NCBI GenBank assembly: GCA_039931635.1
Contig: JBDTRO010000114.1
Location: 1-10,580, forward strand
Origin: RBG-16-66-20 sp039931635
Lineage (GTDB): Bacteria; Pseudomonadota; Gammaproteobacteria; Burkholderiales; SG8-39
DNA length: 10,580 nt
Direction of reading: 5' to 3'
A program made the position numbers and the translations under genes. Under the pieces are notes generated by a model, which had not been told where the DNA came from, made no database searches, and was given only the letters and a program-made list of their open reading frames with translations. Shown here one piece after another: positions 1 to 6,101 of the stretch; positions within the stretch are counted from its first letter, which is position 1, and every line of letters begins with the position of its first letter.

Positions 1-81
1 ACGCCATATATCATGGCACGACAACCGGTTGGGCGGATGCCCACGCGTACACTTGCCATCGGATGGCGAAAGGAAGCAGCG

Positions 82-273
82 ATGATGAATTTCGGATTCA
101 ACGGGCTCTGGGGACTGCTGATACTCGCGGCGGATGTCTGGGCGATCATCAATATCGCGCAGAGTTCGGCGTCTAGCGAGAAGAAGGCGCTGTGGATCGT
201 GCTGGTGGTGGTACTGCCGCTGCTCGGCCTGATCCTGTGGTATTTCCTCGGGCCGCGAAGCGGCAAGGCATAG
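82..273 (+). CDS. Small PLDc_N-type membrane peptide (63 aa)
   Basis: A short protein with two hydrophobic segments (about residues 8-25 and 37-56) separated by a polar SSASSEKK linker and ending in a small basic tail (GPRSGKA). The pattern of a first helix, a charged loop, then a helix with VVLPLLGLILWYFLGP matches the phospholipase D/nuclease N-terminal domain (PLDc_N), which also occurs as a stand-alone inner-membrane peptide of unknown role. No catalytic HKD motif is present, so no nuclease or lipase activity is implied. The start at 82 is chosen because AAAGGAAG (about 69-76) is a good ribosome binding site just upstream and the hydrophobic domain begins here; an in-frame ATG at 13 would add 23 residues unlike the family. 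ATG at 85 is an equally possible start. The stop lies 15 bp before the next gene, so the two are probably co-transcribed. Confidence 0.8.
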   Translation: MMNFGFNGLWGLLILAADVWAIINIAQSSASSEKKALWIVLVVVLPLLGLILWYFLGPRSGKA

Positions 274-288
274 AAAAGGGAGGGCGAT

Positions 289-1311
289 ATGTTCGAGACG
301 ACGATCGCCGGCAGCCTGCCGAAGCCGGGCTGGCTGGCGGAAACGGACAAGCTGTGGCCGGCCTGGCGCGCCGAGGGCGCGGAGCTGGCGAGGTCGAAGC
401 GCGACGCGACGCTGCTGTGGCTCAAGGAGCAGGAGGACGCGGGCATCGACATCGTCACCGACGGCGAGCAGTCGCGGCAGCATTTCGTGCACGGCTTCCT
501 CGAATTCGTCGAGGGAATCGATTTCGCGCACAAGGTGAAGATGGGCATCCGCAACAACCGCTACGACGCGATGGTGCCGGTGGTGGTTGGACCGCTGCGG
601 CTCAAGGGACGGGTTCATCAGACTGAAGCGCTTGTAATGAGAAATCATTCCAGCAGAAAAATAAAAATCACCCTGCCCGGACCGATGACGATCGTGGACA
701 CGATCGCCGACCGGCATTACGGCGACAAGGTGAAGCTGGCGATGGCCTTCGCCGAACTGCTCAACCAGGAAGCGCGCGCACTGGAGAAGGACGGCGTGGA
801 CACGATCCAGTTCGACGAACCGGCGTTCAATGTCTACATGAGCGATGTGACCAAGTGGGGTATCGACGCCCTGCACGTCGCGATCATGGGCCTGAAGAAG
901 GCGACAACCGCGGTGCACATCTGCTACGGCTACGGCATCAAGGCGAACCTGGACTGGAAGGAAACCCTGGGCGGCGAGTGGCGCCAGTACGAGGAGATTT
1001 TCCCGGCGCTGGCCAGGAGCAAGCTCGACCAGGTGTCGCTCGAGTGCATCCATTCGAAAGTGCCCGCCGAACTGATGAAGCTGCTCAAGGGCAAGGACGT
1101 GCTGGTCGGCGTGATCGACGTGGCGTCCGACCGGGTGGAGACGCCCGAAGAGGTGGCAAAGACCATCGGGATCGCACTGAAATACGTGCCGAAGAAGCAT
1201 CTCTTTCCCTGCACCAACTGCGGCATGGCGCCGATGAACCGCGAGATCGCGATCGCGAAGCTCAAAGCGCTCGCCGCGGGCGCCGCGCTGGCGCGCAGAC
1301 GCTACCGCTAG
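289..1311 (+). CDS. Short cobalamin-independent methionine synthase-like protein (MetE C-terminal domain; MesD-like)
   Basis: A 340-aa single-domain protein of the MetE C-terminal (Meth_synt_2) fold, which transfers a methyl group to a zinc-bound thiol such as homocysteine. The zinc ligands expected for MetE are visible: H210 and C212 in HICYGYG, E252 in SLECIHS and C311 in TNCGMAP. DGEQSRQHF (E60) and QFDEPAF (D176) match the substrate-binding motifs. The N-terminal half of classical MetE, needed for polyglutamyl-folate use, is absent. From memory, the combination AGSLPKP, DGEQxRQHFV, CYGYGIKANxDWKxTLGxEWRQYE and TNCGMAP is that of MesD, a folate-independent methionine synthase; MesD usually has a DUF1852 partner (MesX), which is not in this window. 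GGGAGGG at 278-284 supports the start. Codons 115-127 are strikingly AT-rich and include rare AGA and ATA codons (see findings). Family certain; methyl donor and acceptor inferred. Confidence 0.9.
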   Translation: MFETTIAGSLPKPGWLAETDKLWPAWRAEGAELARSKRDATLLWLKEQEDAGIDIVTDGEQSRQHFVHGFLEFVEGIDFAHKVKMGIRNNRYDAMVPVVVGPLRLKGRVHQTEALVMRNHSSRKIKITLPGPMTIVDTIADRHYGDKVKLAMAFAELLNQEARALEKDGVDTIQFDEPAFNVYMSDVTKWGIDALHVAIMGLKKATTAVHICYGYGIKANLDWKETLGGEWRQYEEIFPALARSKLDQVSLECIHSKVPAELMKLLKGKDVLVGVIDVASDRVETPEEVAKTIGIALKYVPKKHLFPCTNCGMAPMNREIAIAKLKALAAGAALARRRYR

Positions 1312-1314
1312 AAT
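1309..1314 (+). promoter_or_regulatory. Possible -10 element ahead of the aldehyde dehydrogenase gene
   Basis: TAGAAT overlaps the stop codon of the upstream MetE-like gene and lies about 40 bp before the next start codon. It is a good match to a sigma-70 -10 box in otherwise GC-rich DNA. No convincing -35 hexamer is seen 16-18 bp upstream (GCGCTG). It may give the dehydrogenase its own promoter in addition to read-through. Confidence 0.3.
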
Positions 1315-1353
1315 TACGGCTTCAGTCACCGTTCCATTTCCCGAGAGACCGTC

Positions 1354-2787
1354 ATGTACCCAAACACCCAGCTCTTCATCGACGGCGCCTGGTGCGCCGC
1401 CGCCTCCGGCCGCACGATGCCCGTGATGAACCCGGCCACCGGCAAGCAGATCGGCACCCTCGCCCACGCCGAGCAACCCGACCTCGACCGCGCGCTGGAA
1501 GCGGCCCGCAAGGGATTTACGACGTGGCGCAAGATTTCCGCCTACGAGCGCTCGAAGATCATGCGCAAGGCCGCCAACCTGATGCGCGACCGTCTCGACA
1601 TGATCGCCACGCTGATGACCATGGAGCAGGGCAAGACCGTGGCCGAGGCGAAAGCCGAGATCCTCAACGGCTGCGACACCATCGACTGGTTCGCCGAGGA
1701 AGCGCGCCGCGCCTACGGGCGCGTGATCCCGGCGCGCGCCGAGGGCGTGTACCAGCTGGTGATCAAGGAGCCGGTCGGGCCGGTGGCGGCATTCACGCCC
1801 TGGAATTTCCCAATCAACCAGATCGTGCGCAAGCTCTCGGCCGCGCTTGCTGCCGGCTGCTCGATCATCATCAAAGCACCCGAGGAGACGCCCGCCTCGC
1901 CTGCCGAACTGATCCGTGCCTACGCCGATGCGGGCGTGCCGGCCGGCGTCATTGGCCTGGTCTACGGCGTTCCCGCCGAGATCTCCAGCTACCTGATCCC
2001 GCACCCGGTGATCCGCAAGATTTCCTTCACCGGCTCGACCGTGGTCGGCAAGCAGCTCGCGGCGATGGCCGGCGCGCACATGAAGCGCATGACCATGGAA
2101 CTGGGCGGACACGCCCCGGTGATCGTGTTCGATGACGCCGACGTCGAGGTGGCGGCGAAGACCATGGTGGGAAGCAAGTTCCGCAACGCCGGCCAGGTCT
2201 GCGTGTCGCCCACCCGTTTCCTCGTGCAGGAAGGCGTCTACAACAAGTTCGTCGACAAATTCGTCGAGGCAACCCAGGCGCTCAAGGTTGGCAACGGCTT
2301 GGAGGCGAGCTCGACCATGGGTTCCCTCGCCAACCCGCGGCGCTCCGGCGCGATGGAGATGAACGTCGCGGACGCTGCCAAGCACGGCGGCAAGATCCGC
2401 ACCGGCGGCCACCGCATCGGCAAGGAGGGCAATTTCTTCGAGCCCACTGTGATCACCGAGGTGCCGAACGACGCGCACGCCATGAACAACGAGCCCTTCG
2501 GCCCGATGGCGATGATCAACCCGTTCAAGACCTTCGACGACGCGGTGAAGGAAGCCAACCGCCTGCCGTTCGGCCTCGCCGCCTACGCCTGGACGCGTTC
2601 GGCCAAGACCGCCAACGCCATTGCGTCGCAGGTCGAGACCGGCATGATCACCATCAACCACCTCGGCCTGGCGATTCCCGAGGTGCCGTTCGGCGGCGTC
2701 AAGGATTCCGGCTACGGCTCAGAGGGCGGCACGGAAGCGATCGAGGCCTACCTGAACCCGAAGTTCGTCTCGCAAGCGGGGCTGTAG
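1354..2787 (+). CDS. NAD(P)-dependent aldehyde dehydrogenase, succinate-semialdehyde dehydrogenase-like
   Basis: A full-length 477-aa aldehyde dehydrogenase that oxidises an aldehyde to its carboxylic acid in the cytoplasm. Catalytic residues are in place: N151 in PWNFP, K174 in IIIKAPEE (cofactor binding), FTGST for the nucleotide fold, E249 in MELGG (general base) and C283 in GQVCVSP (nucleophile). The 34-residue spacing from E249 to C283 is that of the superfamily. EPFGP and the C-terminal PFGGVKDSGYG segment are also present. Overall wording resembles the GabD / NAD-dependent succinate-semialdehyde dehydrogenase group, but substrate cannot be fixed from sequence. It follows the MetE-like gene by 42 bp on the same strand, with a possible promoter at 1309. 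GAGAG about 8 bp before the ATG is a plausible ribosome binding site. The link with the methyltransferase is by position only. Confidence 0.93.
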   Translation: MYPNTQLFIDGAWCAAASGRTMPVMNPATGKQIGTLAHAEQPDLDRALEAARKGFTTWRKISAYERSKIMRKAANLMRDRLDMIATLMTMEQGKTVAEAKAEILNGCDTIDWFAEEARRAYGRVIPARAEGVYQLVIKEPVGPVAAFTPWNFPINQIVRKLSAALAAGCSIIIKAPEETPASPAELIRAYADAGVPAGVIGLVYGVPAEISSYLIPHPVIRKISFTGSTVVGKQLAAMAGAHMKRMTMELGGHAPVIVFDDADVEVAAKTMVGSKFRNAGQVCVSPTRFLVQEGVYNKFVDKFVEATQALKVGNGLEASSTMGSLANPRRSGAMEMNVADAAKHGGKIRTGGHRIGKEGNFFEPTVITEVPNDAHAMNNEPFGPMAMINPFKTFDDAVKEANRLPFGLAAYAWTRSAKTANAIASQVETGMITINHLGLAIPEVPFGGVKDSGYGSEGGTEAIEAYLNPKFVSQAGL

Positions 2788-2801
2788 CGGCGCCCTCGCA
2801 G

Positions 2802-2875
2802 GACTGCACAAATTATTCCCGCCCTAAGAGGCCCGGCGCACATACCGCTGCCGGCCAGGGGAATAATTTGCAGTC
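2802..2875. repeat. Nested inverted repeat, MITE/REP-like or long hairpin
   Basis: The outer arms are GACTGCACAAATTATTCCC (2802-2820) and GGGAATAATTTGCAGTC (2859-2875); they are reverse complements except for two extra bases in the left arm. Inner arms GGCCCGGC (2830-2837) and GCCGGCC (2850-2856) pair again with one bulge, leaving a 12-base apical loop. The arms are AT-rich at their centre, unlike the surroundings. The element sits 14 bp after the aldehyde dehydrogenase stop and ends exactly one base before the ATG of the next small ORF. It has no U-tract directly after it, so it is not a classical intrinsic terminator. A mobile palindromic element, an operator or an mRNA-end stabiliser are all possible. 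Confidence 0.7.
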
Positions 2876-3073
2876 ATGAGACACATACAAGTTCGCCGCA
2901 GGAAATCCCTCGAAATACCGATCGCCTGGCGAGAAGCGGAATATGCGGCGCTGCAGGCGAATGCGGACGACAAGTGCGACGACCGCGTCAGCGACGACAT
3001 CTTCGACGTAGATGACGAGCGCGCGGAAGTCGACAGCATCCTGCACCGGATCGAACACGACGCGCTTACGTAA
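2876..3073 (+). CDS. Small acidic hypothetical protein (65 aa)
   Basis: I do not recognise this protein. The first dozen residues are basic (RHIQVRRRK); the second half is very acidic (ADDKCDDRVSDDIFDVDDE), with no signal peptide or membrane segment and a single cysteine. Evidence that it is coding: the codons from about residue 20 onward end almost always in G or C (GAC, GCG, CGC), as in the real genes nearby, and otherwise this would be a 278-bp gap. Evidence against: the first 13 codons include AGA, ATA (twice), CAA and GTT, there is no good ribosome binding site before the ATG, and the start directly abuts the inverted repeat, which may have replaced the original 5' end. Its stop overlaps that of the convergent argC by 8 bp. 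It could be a truncated remnant. Confidence 0.4.
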   Translation: MRHIQVRRRKSLEIPIAWREAEYAALQANADDKCDDRVSDDIFDVDDERAEVDSILHRIEHDALT

Positions 3074-3074
3074 G
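3065..3074. other. Palindrome holding the stop codons of two convergent genes
   Basis: CTTACGTAAG is a perfect 10-bp palindrome. The minus-strand TAA (3068-3066) ends argC and the plus-strand TAA (3071-3073) ends the small acidic ORF, so the frames overlap tail to tail by 8 bp. Confidence 0.6.
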
Positions 3075-4061
3075 AAGCGGCAGGCCGCCCAGTCCCGCAG
3101 TCTCCGGCTGGCCGGTCATGAGGTTCGCGTTTTGCACCGCCTGCGCCGAGGCCCCTTTGCCGAGATTGTCGATTGCGCCAAGCGCGATGACCATCCCGGT
3201 GCGCGGATTGACCGCATAAGAGAGGAACGCGAGGTTTGAGCCGGTAGCCCAGGCCGTGTGCGGGCCGCGGCCCTTTTCGGCGGGGACGACTTTTACGAAC
3301 GGCTCGCCGTCAAAAACGGCATGTGCCGCTTCGTAAAGCCGCGCGGCGTTCACCGTGCCGCGCGCACGGGCATAGCAGGTCGCAAGTATCCCGCGGGACA
3401 TCGGCACGAGATGCGCCGTGAATGCCACCGTGGACTTGCGCCCGGCGATTTGTTCCAGCGCCTTTTCCATCTCCGGGACATGCGGGTGCGCCTCCAGCCC
3501 ATAGGCAAAGACGTCCTCGTTCGTTTCCACATAGCCGTAGTCGCTGCCGCCGCCGCGTCCGGTGCCGGTGATGCCGCTCTTCGCGTCGATCACGATGCCC
3601 TCCGCCTCGACGAGGCCTTCCTTCAGGAGCGGCGCCAGCGCGAGCAGGGCCGCGGCCGGGTAGCAGCCGGGATTTGCGAGCCGCGTGGCGCCTGAGATCT
3701 TCGCGCGCTGGCCCGGCAATTCGGTGAGCCCGTAGGTCCAGCCTTCGACAAAGCGGTGATCGCCGCCGACGTCCACGATCCGCACCGACGCAGGCAGGCG
3801 CGCAAGCAGGTCGCGCGACTTGCCGGTGGGCATGGACGCGAACAGCAGATCGAGTTCCCCCACTTCTTCCGGCACGAAGCGCTGGACGACGAGCTTGCCC
3901 TCGGGCCTGCCGGCGAGCGCGGGAAAGCGCTGCGCGAGCGGCTGCCCGGCCGTACTGTCGCCGCCCGCATAGGCCAGTTTGAAGCCTGGATGCTCCAGGC
4001 AAAGGCGCAGCAGCTCGCTACCGCCGTAGCCGCTGACGCCTACGATACCGATCCGCATCAC
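3066..4061 (-). CDS. argC: N-acetyl-gamma-glutamyl-phosphate reductase (ArgC family)
   Basis: A 331-aa protein that by family reduces N-acetylglutamyl 5-phosphate to the semialdehyde with NADPH, the third step of arginine synthesis. The N-terminal Rossmann motif GVSGYGGSELLRL, the catalytic cysteine C133 in NPGCYP, SGITGTGR, HPHVPEM (H192/H194) and the C-terminal NLGKGASAQAVQNANLM are all intact, so it should be active. The first codon is GTG at 4061, directly after the TGA of the upstream aldolase-family gene, with ATG as second codon at 4058; either can be the start and translation is probably coupled. It is the last gene of the transporter operon and has no other arginine gene beside it, so it may be a second copy with a specialised role. 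Its stop codon lies in a 10-bp palindrome shared with the convergent small ORF. Confidence 0.93.
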   Translation of the reverse strand: MMRIGIVGVSGYGGSELLRLCLEHPGFKLAYAGGDSTAGQPLAQRFPALAGRPEGKLVVQRFVPEEVGELDLLFASMPTGKSRDLLARLPASVRIVDVGGDHRFVEGWTYGLTELPGQRAKISGATRLANPGCYPAAALLALAPLLKEGLVEAEGIVIDAKSGITGTGRGGGSDYGYVETNEDVFAYGLEAHPHVPEMEKALEQIAGRKSTVAFTAHLVPMSRGILATCYARARGTVNAARLYEAAHAVFDGEPFVKVVPAEKGRGPHTAWATGSNLAFLSYAVNPRTGMVIALGAIDNLGKGASAQAVQNANLMTGQPETAGLGGLPLLT

Positions 4062-4844
4062 TCAGTCGGCGTAGCCCGGCATCTCCCGGTCGAGGATGCG
4101 CATCATCGCTTCGAAGAAGAGGCGGTCGCGTTCAGTGCGCGAGTGGCGGTCGTCCGCGGGAGGCGCCTGCACCTGCGCGACGATCGCGTCCGACAGCACT
4201 TCCAACGGCCTGCCGGTGCTCATCGCGAGCACCTGCGCGCGGCACACGCGCTCGAGCTTGTAGAGGCGCCGGTAGGCTTCCGCAATCGTGTCGCCGGTAA
4301 CGAGGATGCCGTGGTTCTTCATGAATACCGTATGCTGGCGCCTGCGGTTATCCCCGCCGGCCTTGCCGAGTACGCCCGCCAGTCGCTCCCCTTCTTCCAG
4401 CGTGTCCGCGGTACCGGTGTAGGTGTCGTCGTAGGCGATGCGGCCGTGAAAGAAGGCCGCGGTCTGGCTGGCGGGCAGCAGGCGGTTGTCCTTCAGCATG
4501 TTCAGCGCCACGGCCCAGTTCTGGTGGGTATGCAGCACCACGCGCGCGCCGCAGATGCGGTGAATGGGCGCATGGATGCACTGCGCCGAGAGTTCGACCA
4601 CGCCCTCGCCTTCCAGCGTCTTGCCCGATTCGTCGAACACGATCATGTCACTCGCGCGGGCCTCGGACCAGTGCCAGCCAAAAGGCAGGATCAGGTACTG
4701 GTCCTCGCGCCCGGGCACCGTGACGGTGAAATGATTGTCGATGCCCTCTTCCAGGTCGTGGAACACCGCAAGGCGGTGGGCGGCGGCGAGGTGGATCTTG
4801 GCCTGGATGACGGGATCGATGGCGCGCAGCGGATGGACGGACAT
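4062..4844 (-). CDS. Class II aldolase/adducin-family protein
   Basis: A 260-aa protein of the class II aldolase/adducin fold, a zinc-dependent family that includes fuculose-phosphate aldolase and ribulose-phosphate 4-epimerase. Three histidine metal ligands are visible: H105 and H107 in VLHTHQNW and H178 in FMKNHGIL. The usual glutamate placed four residues before the conserved His of the preceding helix (E73 of FucA) is not seen; the segment reads LSAQCIHAPIH. This is typical of the adducin-like branch, whose bacterial substrates are mostly unknown, so sugar-phosphate cleavage should not be assumed. AGGAGG five bases before the ATG is an excellent ribosome binding site and fixes the start, 15 bp after the MFS gene. 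argC follows with no spacer. A decarboxylase or epimerase activity on a small hydroxy acid is possible but not shown. Confidence 0.88.
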   Translation of the reverse strand: MSVHPLRAIDPVIQAKIHLAAAHRLAVFHDLEEGIDNHFTVTVPGREDQYLILPFGWHWSEARASDMIVFDESGKTLEGEGVVELSAQCIHAPIHRICGARVVLHTHQNWAVALNMLKDNRLLPASQTAAFFHGRIAYDDTYTGTADTLEEGERLAGVLGKAGGDNRRRQHTVFMKNHGILVTGDTIAEAYRRLYKLERVCRAQVLAMSTGRPLEVLSDAIVAQVQAPPADDRHSRTERDRLFFEAMMRILDREMPGYAD

Positions 4845-4859
4845 GATGGCCTCCTGAAT

Positions 4860-6101
4860 TCAGGGATTCGGGCGAAGTATAGCGAGCCTTTGACGGCGAA
4901 AGTGGATCACGGCCAACGCCAGGGCTGTGGCCTGCAGCAGCGCGCAGAAGAAGAACGGCGTGCCGATGCGCCAGTCGCCCTGGGGCAGGTGGGAGACCAT
5001 GCCCAGCAGCGGCGCGCCCAGCACCGGCGCGATCACGGCCACCAGGCTGTTCAGCCCGCCCACCGAGCCCAGCGCCTGGCCCTGGCTGCGCGGGTCCGCG
5101 GCGCTGGAGATGATGCTTTGGATTGAGGCCGACACGGTGGCGCCCAGCAGGTTGACGAAGATGATCGCGAACATCATCCAGCCCTCGGTGGCGGCGCCCC
5201 ACAGCAGGTAGGCGAGCGTCGACGAGATGAGCCCGAGCACCGCCAGCCGCCGCGGGCTGAAGTAGCGCAGCAGCCGCCCGAGCAGCAGGCCCTGAACGAT
5301 CGCCGTGACGACGCCGACTGCCGCCAGCGACCAGCCGTTCTCCAACGGCCCCCAGCCGAACTTGAACGTCGTGTACAGCACCCAGGTGAAATAGAGCACG
5401 AACTGCGCGAGCCCGGAGCAGGCGATCACGCCGACCAGGAGTCCGACGCCCCGCAGCTGCGACAGGCCGCGCAGCGATTTCACGGGATTGGCCGCAACCT
5501 TCCAGTCGAACGGGCGCCGGCGCTCCGGCGGCAGCGACTCGGGCAGCACGAACCAGCCGTAGAGCAGGTTAAGCAGCGCGAAGCCGCCGGCGGCGAAGAA
5601 CGGCAGGCGCAGGTCGATCGCGCCGAGCAGCCCGCCCATCACCGGCCCGAGGATGAAGCCCAGGCCGAACATCGCGCCGAGCATGCCGAAGCGCTTCGCG
5701 CGTTCCTCGGGCGGCGTGATGTCGGCGACGTAGGCGTTGGCGACCGACATGTTGGCCTGCGTCGCGCCGCTCACGATTCGAATCAGGATCAGCATCCACA
5801 GCGAGGTGGCGAGGCCGGTGGCGATGAAGCTGATCGCCAGGCCGCAGAAGCCGATCAGCAGCACCGGCCGGCGGCCATAGGCGTCCGACAGCGCGCCGAG
5901 GATCGGCGACGCGAAGAAATTCGCGCAACCGAAGGTGAAGATCACCACGCCGTACCAGAACGCCTGGTCGGTCTGCGAGCCGGTGAAGCTGCCCACCAGC
6001 GCCGGCAGCACGGGAATCATCAGGCCGATCGACACCATGTCGATCAGCATGGTCAGCATGATGAACGGCATCGCGGCCGCGCGGTCCATTCGGGCAATCA
6101 T
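4860..6101 (-). CDS. MFS transporter, TetA-like drug:proton antiporter
   Basis: A 413-aa inner-membrane protein with about 12 hydrophobic segments. It carries the major facilitator motif A GALSDAYGRRP (69-79) in the loop after helix 2, an arginine in helix 4 (R108, LIRIVSG), AYVADITPPEERAKRFG (123-139) and the antiporter motif C GFILGPVMGG (148-157). These are hallmarks of the 12-helix DHA1 drug:H+ antiporters, particularly the Tet group. The substrate is unknown; tetracycline resistance is not implied. The start at 6101 is chosen because its ATG overlaps the TGA of the MATE gene (ATGA, 4 bp), a sign of translational coupling, and the protein begins normally there. An open frame continues upstream to 6269, but that extension is arginine-rich antisense of the MATE frame and unlike any transporter. 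An ATG at 6089 is an alternative. Confidence 0.92.
   Translation of the reverse strand: MIARMDRAAAMPFIMLTMLIDMVSIGLMIPVLPALVGSFTGSQTDQAFWYGVVIFTFGCANFFASPILGALSDAYGRRPVLLIGFCGLAISFIATGLATSLWMLILIRIVSGATQANMSVANAYVADITPPEERAKRFGMLGAMFGLGFILGPVMGGLLGAIDLRLPFFAAGGFALLNLLYGWFVLPESLPPERRRPFDWKVAANPVKSLRGLSQLRGVGLLVGVIACSGLAQFVLYFTWVLYTTFKFGWGPLENGWSLAAVGVVTAIVQGLLLGRLLRYFSPRRLAVLGLISSTLAYLLWGAATEGWMMFAIIFVNLLGATVSASIQSIISSAADPRSQGQALGSVGGLNSLVAVIAPVLGAPLLGMVSHLPQGDWRIGTPFFFCALLQATALALAVIHFRRQRLAILRPNP

Noticed and set aside
30..67. Two small palindromes (TGGGC-GGAT-GCCCA at 30-43; GCCATC-G-GATGGC at 55-67) before the first gene
   Set aside because: Stems are only 5-6 bp, no U-tract follows, and the upstream context is cut off, so neither a terminator nor an operator can be supported.
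855..2135. 426-codon plus-strand open frame overlapping the MetE-like and aldehyde dehydrogenase genes
   Set aside because: It is a +1/+2 frame shadow, extremely arginine-rich, and spans the junction of two real genes.
2788..2875. Intrinsic terminator after the aldehyde dehydrogenase gene
   Set aside because: The hairpin there is long and nested with no run of T after either arm, so it is listed as an inverted repeat instead.
3756..5126. 456-codon open frame on the plus strand across argC, the aldolase-family gene and the MFS gene
   Set aside because: It is antisense to three well-supported genes, rich in R, H, A and G, crosses gene boundaries and resembles no family; long antisense frames are common in GC-rich DNA.
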